Assembly: GCA_009877105.1 (NCBI GenBank)
Contig: WXFD01000035.1
Location: 16,840 to 80,839, forward strand
Reading direction: 5' to 3'
DNA: 64,000 bases
From: Bacteroidales bacterium
GTDB taxonomy: Bacteria > Bacteroidota > Bacteroidia > Bacteroidales > VadinHA17
Shown piece after piece: positions 8,225 through 16,740 of the stretch. Position 1 is the first letter of the stretch. The number at the start of each line of letters is the position of its first letter. Under the pieces are notes generated by a model. That model saw only the letters and a program-made list of their open reading frames with translations. It searched no databases and was not told where the DNA came from. A program made the position numbers and the translations under genes.

Positions 8225-8842
8225 TCAGGATATAGAATCTGAATTTTTAGCGGGTTTGTGTCTTGAAAGAAGTACTTTTTCCACGTCGGAAAACGACAGT
8301 TTTTTGGCTTTAAGCAGTATCAGCAGATGGTAAAGCAGATCAGCTGCTTCGTTAATGAACAGGTTATTGTTATCATCTTTTGATTCTATGATCAGTTCAA
8401 TGGCTTCTTCACCCACTTTCTGGGCCATCCTGTTTATTCCCTGCCTGAAGATCTTGTTTGTGTAGGAATTCCCGGCATTATCGTCAATCCTTTGATTTAC
8501 GATTTTTTCAAGCTCGTATATGAATCCCTTGGGAACTTCACTGCCAAAACAAGACTTGTTTCCCGTGTGACACACAGGGCCGGCGGGATTGACCCTGACA
8601 AGCAATGAATCCTGGTCACAATCTGCTGTTATTTCTCTAACATACAAATAATTGCCGGAAGTTTCCCCTTTTGTCCACAAACGGTTTTTGCTTCTGCTGA
8701 AGAATGTAACCCTGCCTTCAGCCACTGTCTTTTTCAATGCTTCCTCATTCATGAACCCTACCATTAAAACCTGGAGGGTGTTGTAGTCCTGAATGACTGC
8801 TGGGACCAGTCCGTTTCCTTTACTGAAGTCAATTGATTCCAT
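8225..8842 (-). CDS. hisIE: Phosphoribosyl-AMP cyclohydrolase / phosphoribosyl-ATP pyrophosphatase
   Basis: Bifunctional enzyme for steps 2 and 3 of histidine synthesis. The HisI domain (residues ~1-115) has VGFMNEEAL, FFSRSKNRLWTKGETSG, DCDQDSLLV and CHTGNKSCF with the zinc-binding cysteines. The HisE domain (~115-205) has the alpha-helical MazG-like part with GEEAIELIIESK and NEAADLLYHLLILL. Its 205 aa length is normal for the fusion. It is the last his gene, 112 nt after hisF; the gap carries a GC-rich hairpin. Confidence 0.95.
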   Translation of the reverse strand: MESIDFSKGNGLVPAVIQDYNTLQVLMVGFMNEEALKKTVAEGRVTFFSRSKNRLWTKGETSGNYLYVREITADCDQDSLLVRVNPAGPVCHTGNKSCFGSEVPKGFIYELEKIVNQRIDDNAGNSYTNKIFRQGINRMAQKVGEEAIELIIESKDDNNNLFINEAADLLYHLLILLKAKKLSFSDVEKVLLSRHKPAKNSDSIS

Positions 8843-8901
8843 AGCCTGTTTTTCTGTTGATCTGTATCTTGTTTTTATTTATTTCTGATTATCTGTGAAA
8901 T

Positions 8902-8942
8902 GCCCGGTTGCTTATTGGATTTCCGCAATTGCTACCGGGGGC
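8902..8942. repeat. Intergenic hairpin between hisF and hisIE
   Basis: GCCCGGT (8902-8908) can pair with ACCGGG/GGC (8934-8942) around a loop of about 25 nt. No T-run follows, so this looks like an intercistronic RNA structure, not a terminator. Confidence 0.35.
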
Positions 8943-8954
8943 GGAACGGGTGTA

Positions 8955-9707
8955 TTATATTCTTACCTGGATATTTCTGGCGGCAAGATATTTTTTCAAT
9001 TCAGGGATGGAAACTTCCCCGAAATGAAATATACCTGCCGCCAATGCGGCACTACAGCCGGTTTGACTGAAGACATCCACGAAATGATCCATATTTCCAG
9101 CTCCGCCGGAGGCGATAACCGGTATCTTTACAGCTTCAGTTACCATTCTGGTAATTTCGATGGAAAATCCCGATTTTGTACCGTCGGCATCCATCGAGGT
9201 CAGAAGGATCTCCCCGGCTCCCAGTTTCATGACCTTCACTGCCCACTCAACTGTTCCCAGGGTTGTCGGAGTCTGGCCGCCATCGACAATAACGTTCCAG
9301 TTTCCGTTTATGCGGTCAGTGTCTATTGCAACCACAAGGCACTGGCTCCCGAATTTCCCTGCAATTTCTTCTACCAGGCCCGGGTTCCTGACTGCAGCTG
9401 TGTTTATGCTTACTTTATCTGCACCGGCGGCAAGGAGTAACTCAACGTCTTCTGCAGAGTTTATGCCTCCGCCGACAGTAAATGGAATGCTTATTTCTCC
9501 TGCAATCCGGCTTACCAGTTCCGTAATGGTCTTCCGTTTTTCCACGGTGGCGGTGATATCGAGGAAAACGAGTTCATCGGCTTGCTGTTTTACATATTCC
9601 CTGGCAAGTTCAACAGGATCGCCTGCATCCCGGAACCTCACGAAATTAACCCCCTTGACTGTCCTTCCGTCTTTAATGTCGAGGCATGGAATGATTCTTT
9701 TTTTCAT
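8955..9707 (-). CDS. hisF: Imidazole glycerol phosphate synthase cyclase subunit
   Basis: A (beta/alpha)8 barrel of 250 aa that uses ammonia and PRFAR to form imidazole-glycerol phosphate and AICAR. Motifs: [18 protein letters not shown] (first catalytic Asp), [19 protein letters not shown] (second catalytic Asp region), and [17 protein letters not shown]. HisF normally receives ammonia from the glutaminase HisH, but only a stub of hisH survives in this operon. HisF is intact here, so it must use free ammonia, a HisH encoded elsewhere, or another amidotransferase. Confidence 0.95.
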   Translation of the reverse strand: MKKRIIPCLDIKDGRTVKGVNFVRFRDAGDPVELAREYVKQQADELVFLDITATVEKRKTITELVSRIAGEISIPFTVGGGINSAEDVELLLAAGADKVSINTAAVRNPGLVEEIAGKFGSQCLVVAIDTDRINGNWNVIVDGGQTPTTLGTVEWAVKVMKLGAGEILLTSMDADGTKSGFSIEITRMVTEAVKIPVIASGGAGNMDHFVDVFSQTGCSAALAAGIFHFGEVSIPELKKYLAARNIQVRI

Positions 9708-9735
9708 TATAATATAATTTTGATTTTAATGGTAT

Positions 9736-9856
9736 GATGCCCGCCTGACCCGTCGGGCAGGGAACCGCACATGATTGACTTTGTCGAGCTCGCAAGCCCG
9801 GTTGAAAATTACATTCTTATCGTGTTTGTGATTGTGGTCAATCATGTGGGTTTCAT
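9736..9856 (-). repeat. Structured intergenic repeat, copy R1
   Basis: Read in transcript direction, this copy starts ATGAAACCCACATGATTGAC and ends with GTCAATCATGTGCGGTTCCC plus a TGCCCG…CGGGCA hairpin. The two ends form a stem of about 16 bp with one bulge around a loop of ~60 nt. Copies R2 (9885-9979), R3 (18310-18405) and R5 (33593-33689) share both modules; R4 (11980-12049) shares only the first. No ORF of note lies inside. Confidence 0.75.
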
Positions 9857-9884
9857 CTGTATATCATTTATGTTTTAAAGTCCG

Positions 9885-9979
9885 GATGCCTGTCTGAGCC
9901 CCGGGCAGGGGACCACACATGACCGGATGAGTTTATATCCATCCGGGTTTATGTTTTTGGTTAACCTTGAGGGTTTCAT
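9885..9979 (-). repeat. Structured intergenic repeat, copy R2
   Basis: Tandem neighbour of R1 in the hisA-hisF gap. Its transcript-side first bases ATGA overlap the hisA stop codon (9976-9979). It keeps CCTGCCCGGGGCTCAGACA and the GGTCATGTGTGGTCCCC arm, but the long stem is more degenerate and the loop has its own small hairpin (GGATG/CATCC). Confidence 0.7.
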
Positions 9980-10689
9980 AGCAGTTTGCTAAGTTCATTT
10001 AAATCCATTAAACCTTCATAAAGTGCTTTTCCAATTACAGCTCCTTCACATCCCATGTCCGAAAGCATTTTCACATCTTCAATTGTCGAAATACCACCAC
10101 TGGCAATAAGGTTTATTCCGGGGATCTCCAGGATTTCCCTGTAAAGGCTTACTGAAGGACCGTTAAGCATACCATCCTTTTCAATGTCGGTGCAGAGGGC
10201 ATACTTCACGCCACGTGCGGCATAGCCGGTTAAAAATTCAATGACCTCAATATCTGAATCCTCCATCCATGCTCCTGATGATATCAGCCTGTTCCTCGAA
10301 TCAGCACCCAGGATTATTTTTTCCGGTCCGAAAATTTCAATCCAGTTCATGAAGAGTGCTTCATTGGTTACTGAAATACTTCCAGCGGTAATCTGATTTG
10401 CCCCGGATTCAAAAAGAAGCCTGAGGTCGTCGGTAGTTCTGATGCCTCCTCCGAAATCGATCTTCAGGGATGTGGCGGATGCGATCTTCCTGAGAATATT
10501 GTGATTGATGATCTTTTTCTCCCTGGCGCCATCCAGATCGACCAGGTGCAGGTAACTGAAGCCGTGATCCTCTGCCTGCCTTGCCACTTCAAGGGGGTCC
10601 GAACCGTAAATCCGGCGTGTCGAGTAATCGCCCCTGGTGAGCCTCACACATTTGCCGTCAATAATATCCATTGCAATAATTATCCTCAT
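9976..10689 (-). CDS. hisA: Phosphoribosylformimino-AICAR ribotide isomerase
   Basis: A (beta/alpha)8-barrel Amadori isomerase of 237 aa for step 4 of histidine synthesis, converting ProFAR to PRFAR. Visible motifs are AMDIIDGKCVRLTRGDY with the first catalytic Asp, HLVDLDGA, DFGGGIRTTDDL, CTDIEKDGMLNGP with the second Asp, and ASGGIS. It lies 12 nt after the hisH remnant and is followed at its stop codon by repeat copy R2. Confidence 0.94.
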   Translation of the reverse strand: MRIIIAMDIIDGKCVRLTRGDYSTRRIYGSDPLEVARQAEDHGFSYLHLVDLDGAREKKIINHNILRKIASATSLKIDFGGGIRTTDDLRLLFESGANQITAGSISVTNEALFMNWIEIFGPEKIILGADSRNRLISSGAWMEDSDIEVIEFLTGYAARGVKYALCTDIEKDGMLNGPSVSLYREILEIPGINLIASGGISTIEDVKMLSDMGCEGAVIGKALYEGLMDLNELSKLL

Positions 10690-10701
10690 AGTTCGGGTAG
10701 A

Positions 10702-10860
10702 TTATAAAATATCCGTATGCCCGGCTCCGGGTATGATCATTTTCCCGGCAGAAATAATTCCCCCGGGATCGCCGGCGATCCGGTTCCCAGGGCCGGGTTG
10801 CTTGGATGCATTGCATCCCTGCCAGAGAATCTTCGCATTACACTTCAGCACGGCTATCAT
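10702..10860 (-). pseudogene. hisH: hisH remnant (glutamine amidotransferase subunit, truncated)
   Basis: Between hisB and hisA, where HisH belongs in Bacteroidota his operons, only a 52-codon frame remains. It starts MIAVLKCNAKIL, like HisH N-termini (typically M-x-A-V-I-K-Y-N-A-G-N), and has DPGGIISAGKMIIPGAGH, matching the HisH stretch S-A-D-K-V-I-F-P-G-V-G. It stops before the glutaminase nucleophile elbow (G-x-C-L-G) and the His/Glu of the triad, about 145 residues short. Its ATG still overlaps the hisB stop as ATGA, so translation coupling is kept. Either most of the gene was deleted or a very short product is kept for another reason. A functional HisH might lie elsewhere in the genome. 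Confidence 0.8.
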
Positions 10861-11945
10861 AATGTACCTTTGGTTGACGGCAGCTGGTTGTTTCCTGTTT
10901 TTCTCACTGCCATTCCGAGAGCCCTGGCAAACGCCTTGAATACAGCTTCGATCTTATGGTGATCATTTTCACCTTCTGCCCTTATGTGCAGATTGCATGC
11001 AGCACTGTCGCAGAATGATCTGAAGAAATGGGGAAACATCTCTGTAGGAACATCACCGGTCTTTTCGCGGCTGAAGCTGACATTCCAGGCAAGCCAGGGC
11101 CTTCCCCCGAAATCAATGGCTGCCTCGGCAAGGGAATCGTCCATTGGAATGACGAATCCGTACCTTTCAATGCCTTTTTTCCTGCCAAGGGCCTTTGAAA
11201 CACATTGCCCGAGGGCTATTGCAACATCTTCAACAGTGTGATGTTCATCCACATGAAGATCGCCTGCGGCCCTTATGGTTAGATCAACCGTACCGTGCCT
11301 GGCTACCTGATCAAGCATGTGGTCAAGGAAGCCGAGCCCCGTACTTACTGAACTTTTCCCGGTACCGTCAAGATTGACGTAAACGCTTACTGAGGTTTCA
11401 TTTGTCTTTCTTTCGATGATCGCAGTTCTCGGAATATCTTTCAGGAACCTGTAGATATCATTCCAATCCCTGGTACACAGGACTGCGTCAGGTTGATTTG
11501 GGTCGCCTATAAATATTGCCTTGCATCCCAGGTTCTTTGCAAGCTGGATATCTGTCACCCGGTCGCCGATAACGTATGATGATTCCAGGTCGATTCCCGA
11601 GGCGAGATATTTTGTAAGCATCGCGGTTCCGGGCTTCCTGGTCGGGGCATTGTCTTCGGGAAATGTCCTGTCGATAAAAACCTCTGCAAACCTGACACCT
11701 TCTCCTTCAAGGATCTGAATGACTTTGTTGTGAGGCGGCCAGAAACTTTCCTCCGGGAATGATGCTGTTCCCAGGCCATCCTGATTGGTAACCATTACCA
11801 GTTCGAAGTCTGTTTCGGCTGCTATTTTCGACAATGCCGTGATCACTCCGGGTAAAAACCTCAGATCTTCAAAAGTGTCAACCTGTTCGTCAAGGGGTTC
11901 GGTGATTATTGTTCCGTCCCTGTCGATAAACAATACCTTTTTCAT
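10857..11945 (-). CDS. hisB: Histidinol-phosphatase / imidazoleglycerol-phosphate dehydratase
   Basis: A bifunctional 362 aa enzyme. Residues ~1-165 are a HAD phosphatase with the nucleophile motif FIDRDGTI and GDRVTDIQLAKNLG (histidinol-phosphate to histidinol). Residues ~175-362 are the IGP dehydratase with HTVEDVAIALGQ and DHHKIEAVFKAFARAL metal-binding signatures. The zinc-binding cysteines known in E. coli HisB are absent here (EDNAPTRKPG in that place), which I recall as usual for Bacteroidota HisB. A 193-bp gap to hisC holds repeat copy R4. Confidence 0.94.
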   Translation of the reverse strand: MKKVLFIDRDGTIITEPLDEQVDTFEDLRFLPGVITALSKIAAETDFELVMVTNQDGLGTASFPEESFWPPHNKVIQILEGEGVRFAEVFIDRTFPEDNAPTRKPGTAMLTKYLASGIDLESSYVIGDRVTDIQLAKNLGCKAIFIGDPNQPDAVLCTRDWNDIYRFLKDIPRTAIIERKTNETSVSVYVNLDGTGKSSVSTGLGFLDHMLDQVARHGTVDLTIRAAGDLHVDEHHTVEDVAIALGQCVSKALGRKKGIERYGFVIPMDDSLAEAAIDFGGRPWLAWNVSFSREKTGDVPTEMFPHFFRSFCDSAACNLHIRAEGENDHHKIEAVFKAFARALGMAVRKTGNNQLPSTKGTL

Positions 11946-11979
11946 GTGAAAATTAATTTATATACTACTGTAGATTAAG

Positions 11980-12049
11980 TGGTTCACATGGAATCCACAT
12001 GAATTTTATTTTCATGCTTGTTTGTGATTTTGTATCATGTGGATTTCAT
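11980..12049 (-). repeat. Degenerate copy of the intergenic repeat (R4)
   Basis: GAATCCACATGA (11991-12002) and TCATGTGGATTT (12035-12046) form an inverted repeat that resembles the ATGAAACCCACATGA…TCATGTG stem of copies R1 and R3, and the transcript-side end again reads ATGAAATCCACATGA. The GGGCAG sub-hairpin is missing, so membership is likely but not certain. Confidence 0.45.
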
Positions 12050-12138
12050 AGATATTCATCTTGTCTTACGAACCACCCGGTGCATGTAAGTCCTGTTAGT
12101 CTCATTTTTTCCTTTTTTCATTTAAGGCAGTAGCAGGG

Positions 12139-13170
12139 TCATATGCTGATACGCTTCAGTGCAGCAATCAGCCTGTTGTTCTCAGGTTTTGTACCTATGG
12201 TTATCCTCAGACAGCCCGGAACGACCCGGCTTCTGTTACGCACAATTATATTACTGGCTGCAAGTGACTTATAAATATAATCAGGATCTTTTACCCTGAC
12301 AAGAAGGAAATTTGCATCAGAGGGATATATTTCCTCAACAATTTTCAGGCTGCCCAGTACCGTCTTCAGTCTGTCCCTCTCGCTGATTATTTTCCTTACC
12401 TGGTCAAGTGTTTTTTCATAATGAGTCATCTGACCGGCAGCAGCTTTCTGGTTCAGGGAACTTATATTGTAGGGAGGTTTAAGTTTATTGAAATACTGAA
12501 CTGTTTTCTGATCTGTAAAAGCCATTCCGATCCTTGCAGCAGCCAGTCCTGATGCCTTGCTGAAAGTCTGCATTACGATAAGGTTGGGATACCTGGCTAT
12601 CATAGTATTGAACGATTGTTTTCCTGAGAAATCATTATAAGCTTCATCGATCAGCACAATACCCCTGCTGTGTTCAATGATATATTTTATATCGCTGGAA
12701 TTAAGCAGGTTGCCGGTCGGATTATTCGGACTGCAAATGAATATCAGTTTCAGATGCGGGTCATCAAGTAAAGGAACAGTCTTTTCCATGTTTATCTGGA
12801 ATTTGTCTGTCAGCGGTACTTTAATGACAGGAATATCGTTAATTCCTGCCGAGACCTCATACATACCATAGGTGGGAGGAAATGTGAGCACCTTGTCAAT
12901 ACCCGGCCTGCAGAAGGTTCTGAAAGCCAGATCAATTATTTCGTCACTGCCGTTCCCCAGGAATATATTTTCGGCTGGCATCTGTTTTATCCTGCTGATC
13001 TGCAATTTCAGTTCCTGCTGGTACGGATCGGGATACCTGTTTAATTTTCCGTAGGGATTTTCATTGGCATCCAGGAATATGCCATGTCTGCCCCGGAATT
13101 CATCCCTTGCGGATGAGTATGGGATCAGGTTCCTGACATTGTCCCTGACAAGTAAGTTGATATCAAGCAT
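12139..13170 (-). CDS. hisC: Histidinol-phosphate aminotransferase
   Basis: A PLP fold-type I enzyme of 343 aa transferring an amino group from glutamate to imidazole-acetol phosphate. Motifs: LDANENPYGKLNRYPDP, FLGNGSDEIIDL, SPNNPTGN, LIDEAYNDFSG, and the PLP lysine in QTFSKASGLAAARIGMAF. The start is set at 13170 (MLDINLLVRDN), giving an 8-nt overlap with hisD. The frame is open to 13218, but the extra 16 residues are hisD read in another frame. Confidence 0.93.
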   Translation of the reverse strand: MLDINLLVRDNVRNLIPYSSARDEFRGRHGIFLDANENPYGKLNRYPDPYQQELKLQISRIKQMPAENIFLGNGSDEIIDLAFRTFCRPGIDKVLTFPPTYGMYEVSAGINDIPVIKVPLTDKFQINMEKTVPLLDDPHLKLIFICSPNNPTGNLLNSSDIKYIIEHSRGIVLIDEAYNDFSGKQSFNTMIARYPNLIVMQTFSKASGLAAARIGMAFTDQKTVQYFNKLKPPYNISSLNQKAAAGQMTHYEKTLDQVRKIISERDRLKTVLGSLKIVEEIYPSDANFLLVRVKDPDYIYKSLAASNIIVRNRSRVVPGCLRITIGTKPENNRLIAALKRISI

Positions 13171-14455
13171 TTTTAAGCGAATTAAGACGGATTGTAACAG
13201 CATTCCTGTGTCCTTCAAGTAATTCAGCGGCTGCCATTTTCTGAATGACCGGTCCCAGGTTTAATAATCCTTCCCCGGAAAGTTCCTGGAACGTTATTTT
13301 TTTCATGAAACTGTCAACCGAGACACCGCTATAGTTTCTTGCGAAGCCATTTGTGGGAAGGGTATGGTTCGTTCCGCTGGCATAATCACCTGCACTTTCA
13401 CAGCTGTATTTTCCGATGAATACCGAACCGGCATTGGTTACGCATTCTGTTGCAGCAGCGGGATCAGAAACTGAGATGATTAGATGTTCCGGGGCGTACA
13501 GGTTACTGAATTCCATACATTTTTCAATAGAATCAAAAGATATAAGCAAGCTGTTTGCAAGTGCTTTTTCTGCAATCGCTTTTCTGGGAAGTGCCGGAAG
13601 CTGTTTGTCGATTTCCTTACTGACTTCAGACAAAAGTGCAGTGCTTGTGGTTACAAGGAGAACCTGGCTGTCAGTTCCGTGTTCGGCCTGGGCGATCAGG
13701 TCGGAAGCTACAAATGACGGTTCCGCGGAATCATCGGCTATGACAAGAACTTCACTGGGACCTGCAGGCATATCAATCGGGACACCGTCGAGCTGCACCA
13801 TTTCCTTTGCTTTTGTGACGTACTGGTTTCCCGGGCCGAAGATCCTGTCGGCTTTTGGTATTGTTTCTGTTCCGTAGGCCATGGCTGCAATCGCCTGGGC
13901 TCCGCCAACCCTGAAAAATGAAGTTACTCCGGAGATCCGGGCAGTATACAGGATCAACTGGTTTACTTTGCCATTTTTGTCGGGCGGAGTGCACATTATT
14001 ATTTCCCTGCATCCGGCAATTCTTGCCGGAATGGCCAGCATCAGGACAGTGGAAAACAGCGGAGCCGATCCTCCGGGGACATATATTCCGGCTTTTTCTA
14101 CAGCTACACTTTTTCTCCAGCATCTGACCCCCCTGAGGGTTTCAACGATAATACCATCATCCGGAAGCTGCGTTCTGTGGAATCTTTCAATATTTGAACC
14201 GGCAACGGCTATTGCGGATTTCAGTTCATCGGGAATCTCTTTTTCAGCTTCCGATATCTCTTTTTCAGAGATTCTCAGGTCATCTGTTGCTGCCCCGTCA
14301 AACTTCAGGGTGTATTTCAGCAGGGCTCTGTCTCCGTTGTTTTTGACATCAGACAGGATTTTCCCAACCTGCACGGCCAGTTGTGACTGATCTTTGACAG
14401 GCCTTCTGCAAAGATCGTTCCAGGCTGAGGAGGGAGGATTTACAATCGTTCTCAT
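13163..14455 (-). CDS. hisD: Histidinol dehydrogenase
   Basis: A zinc enzyme of 430 aa that oxidises histidinol to histidine in two NAD-dependent steps. Signatures: GPGNQYVTKAKEMVQLDGVPIDMPAGPSE split over the NAD-binding region, LIAQAEHGTD with zinc-site residues, NLYAPEHL, and the C-terminal NHTLPTNGFARNYSG. Its ATG overlaps the hisG stop as ATGA, showing tight coupling with the first his gene. Confidence 0.95.
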   Translation of the reverse strand: MRTIVNPPSSAWNDLCRRPVKDQSQLAVQVGKILSDVKNNGDRALLKYTLKFDGAATDDLRISEKEISEAEKEIPDELKSAIAVAGSNIERFHRTQLPDDGIIVETLRGVRCWRKSVAVEKAGIYVPGGSAPLFSTVLMLAIPARIAGCREIIMCTPPDKNGKVNQLILYTARISGVTSFFRVGGAQAIAAMAYGTETIPKADRIFGPGNQYVTKAKEMVQLDGVPIDMPAGPSEVLVIADDSAEPSFVASDLIAQAEHGTDSQVLLVTTSTALLSEVSKEIDKQLPALPRKAIAEKALANSLLISFDSIEKCMEFSNLYAPEHLIISVSDPAAATECVTNAGSVFIGKYSCESAGDYASGTNHTLPTNGFARNYSGVSVDSFMKKITFQELSGEGLLNLGPVIQKMAAAELLEGHRNAVTIRLNSLKNA

Positions 14456-15312
14456 CAGAGTATCATTTTTTCGATTGGTATCACAAGTATCCCTTCGGCT
14501 CCGGCCTCCCTCAGCTGGCTTATCCTTTCCCAGAACTCATCTTCCTTGACCACTGAGTGGAGGCTGCACCATCCTTTTTCAGCCAGCGGCAGAACCGTCG
14601 GGCTCTTCATGCCCGGAAGGATTTTGCAGATTTCCGCAATTGCCGGTTCAGGAGCATTCAGAAGTATGTATTTATTTTCCTTCGCGTTTTTTACAGACCT
14701 GATCCTGAACAGCAGCTTGTTCACGATGCCGATCCTTTCGGGATCCAGATTTTTGTTTGCAATCAAAACCGCCTGGCTTTTTAAAATTGTCACCACCTCC
14801 TTCAGTCCGTTTGTCATCAGGGTGCTTCCCGAGCTGACAATATCGCAAACCGCATCTGCCAGTCCGATTCCAGGGGCGATTTCAACGCTGCCGCTCAGCT
14901 CTTCAATTTCGGCAGTAATATTGTTTTCCTTCAGGTAATCGGTCAGAAGCTTGGGATAACTGGTGGCTATCTTCCTGTTCATAAGATATTCCGGCCCGGT
15001 GAAATCATGCTGCGCCGGTATTGCCAGACTGAGGCGGCAATGGGCAAATCCCAGCTGTTCAAGAATTTCCACATCCTTGTCTTTTTCAAGAACCATGTTC
15101 TCCCCGAGGATTCCAATATCGGCAACCTGCTGTTCAACGTACTGCGGTATGTCATCATCTCTCAGGAACAAAATCTCGACAGGGAAATTCACGGCTGAAG
15201 TTTTCAGTACATTTGCTCCGTTTGAGAATTTAATACCGCATTCTTCCAGGAGCTTTTGTGAGTTTTCACTCAGTCTTCCGGTTTTCTGGATTGCAATTCT
15301 AAGTTTCTTCAT
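14455..15312 (-). CDS. hisG: ATP phosphoribosyltransferase, long form
   Basis: First committed step of histidine synthesis, joining ATP and PRPP. It is 285 aa from the chosen start MKKLRIAIQKTGRLS. The catalytic part (~1-210) has VADIGILGENMV, GIGLADAVCDIVSSGSTLMTNGL (PRPP loop). The C-terminal ~75 residues form the ferredoxin-like HisG_C domain (MKSPTVLPLAEKGWCSLHSVV) that binds histidine for feedback inhibition, so HisZ is not needed. A longer frame reaches 15429, but it crosses the attenuator hairpin and is not the protein's start. Confidence 0.94.
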   Translation of the reverse strand: MKKLRIAIQKTGRLSENSQKLLEECGIKFSNGANVLKTSAVNFPVEILFLRDDDIPQYVEQQVADIGILGENMVLEKDKDVEILEQLGFAHCRLSLAIPAQHDFTGPEYLMNRKIATSYPKLLTDYLKENNITAEIEELSGSVEIAPGIGLADAVCDIVSSGSTLMTNGLKEVVTILKSQAVLIANKNLDPERIGIVNKLLFRIRSVKNAKENKYILLNAPEPAIAEICKILPGMKSPTVLPLAEKGWCSLHSVVKEDEFWERISQLREAGAEGILVIPIEKMIL

Positions 15313-15346
15313 ACTCCATGTTTTACTAATCTGGCCGGGAATGGCA

Positions 15347-15378
15347 GAAAAAAACCCGCCTGTTTTCTCAGACGGGTT
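15347..15378 (-). terminator. his attenuator terminator hairpin
   Basis: Minus-strand arms AACCCGTCTG and CAGGCGGGTT (15353-15378) are followed by seven T residues, a textbook intrinsic terminator 35 nt before hisG. The segment TCTCAGGCG (15417-15425), just after the His codons of the leader, can form a 9-bp antiterminator with CGTCTGAGA (15366-15374) in the terminator's 5' arm. Confidence 0.9.
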
Positions 15379-15404
15379 CATGATATTTTTGATGCACTGA
15401 CATA

Positions 15405-15464
15405 TCATTTCAATCTCGCCTGAGAGCAAGTAAGAAAATGATGATGCAGTTTAATCAGATCCAT
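15405..15464 (-). CDS. hisL: his leader peptide
   Basis: A 19-codon ORF, MDLIKLHHHFLTCSQARLK, with three consecutive CAT codons. It ends 27 nt before the terminator hairpin. A ribosome stalled at the His codons would keep the antiterminator segment downstream of them single-stranded and able to break the terminator, raising hisG-hisIE expression when charged tRNA-His is low. I could not place a consensus promoter with confidence; the spacing of TTG and TATAATTG upstream is 22 nt. Confidence 0.9.
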   Translation of the reverse strand: MDLIKLHHHFLTCSQARLK

Positions 15465-15619
15465 TTTTTAAAAATAATGATGCAATTATAGAAATTTTTT
15501 AATAATTATCATCAATAAACCCCGGAAACCTTTTCTTCAGCCTAGGTTTGTTTCATTTGAAACGGATCTACCTGTGGGGTTGAATCTTTTCAGGTTAGCA
15601 GGGATTCAGGCGGCAGTGA

Positions 15620-16681
15620 TCAGATCCTTTCTGCAACAAGGTCACCCACCTCGCTGGTTGAATAACCCATTTTTCCTGCGGCCATGTCTTTCAGTTTATT
15701 TGCTGTAACATCCATGATGGCGATTTCAATTGCACGGGCTGCGGTTTCTTCCCCAAGGTGCTCAAGCATCATTCCGCCGCATGCAATGGATGCGAGGGGG
15801 TTTATCACATTCTTTCCGGTGTATTTTGGTGCTGATCCGCCAATGGGCTCGAACATTGAGACCCCGTCAGGATTGATGTTGCCTCCTGCTGCTATTCCCA
15901 TGCCGCCCTGTGTTATGGCTCCCAAATCGGTTATGATGTCGCCGAACATGTTTGTGGTGACAATAACATCGAACCATTCGGGATTCTTGACCATCCACAT
16001 ACAGGTTGCATCAATATGGTAATATTCCCTTTTGATATCAGGGAATTCTGCACTGCCGATCTCATTGAAGGCTCTTTCCCATAGATCAAACACATAAGTG
16101 AGTACGTTTGTCTTGCCGCAGAGTGCAAGGGTTTTTTTCCTGTTTCTTTTCCTGGTGTATTCAAATGCATACCTTAGACATCTTTCCACCAGGAAACGGG
16201 TATAAACCATATTCTGCATGGCAACCTCATTAGGGGTCCCCTTCATGGTGACCCCGCCGCTACCGGTATACACGTCGCCTGTATTTTCCCTCACCACTAC
16301 ATAATCAATGTGCTCCGGACCCTTGTTTTTTAATGGTGTTTCAACTCCGGGGTAGAGCTTTATCGGGCGAAGATTTACGTACTGGTCAAGTTCGAACCTG
16401 AGTTTAAGCAGGATCCCTTTTTCAAGGATCCCCGGCTTCACATCAGGATGACCGATTGCTCCCAGGAAGATGGAATCAAATTTACTGAGTTCTGCAACAG
16501 CTGAATCGGGTAAAATCTCACCTGTCTTAAGGTATCTGTCACCTCCGAAATCAAACTCAGTGAAATTTATTCCGAATCCGAATTTCAAAGCGGCAGCCGA
16601 AAGGGCCTTTTTTCCCTCCCTCACCACTTCCGGACCCGTTCCGTCACCGGGGATTACTGCAATATTGTAGGTTCTGGCCAT
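15620..16681 (-). CDS. leuB: 3-isopropylmalate dehydrogenase
   Basis: NAD-dependent oxidative decarboxylation of 3-isopropylmalate to 2-oxoisocaproate (353 aa). Motifs: IPGDGTGPEVV at the N-terminus, LRFELDQYVNLRPIKL for substrate arginines, VVRENTGDVYTG, and NMFGDIITDLGA with the metal-binding Asp. It is the last gene of the ilv-leu block, just before the his attenuator. If the adjacent synthase makes citramalate, LeuB would also process 3-methylmalate to 2-oxobutyrate for isoleucine. Confidence 0.94.
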   Translation of the reverse strand: MARTYNIAVIPGDGTGPEVVREGKKALSAAALKFGFGINFTEFDFGGDRYLKTGEILPDSAVAELSKFDSIFLGAIGHPDVKPGILEKGILLKLRFELDQYVNLRPIKLYPGVETPLKNKGPEHIDYVVVRENTGDVYTGSGGVTMKGTPNEVAMQNMVYTRFLVERCLRYAFEYTRKRNRKKTLALCGKTNVLTYVFDLWERAFNEIGSAEFPDIKREYYHIDATCMWMVKNPEWFDVIVTTNMFGDIITDLGAITQGGMGIAAGGNINPDGVSMFEPIGGSAPKYTGKNVINPLASIACGGMMLEHLGEETAARAIEIAIMDVTANKLKDMAAGKMGYSTSEVGDLVAERI

Positions 16682-16740
16682 AGATTGTTTATTTGTTAAT
16701 GATTGACTTTTCTGAACAGGTTCCTGTTTATTGCCAGGAC

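Noticed and set aside
13881..14390. 169-codon plus-strand frame across hisD
   Set aside because: Antisense shadow; hisD has full motif support on the other strand.
15313..15429. N-terminal extension of hisG (MLSGEIEMICQC…)
   Set aside because: It is the attenuator region translated in the hisG frame; HisG homologues begin at MKKLRIAIQK.
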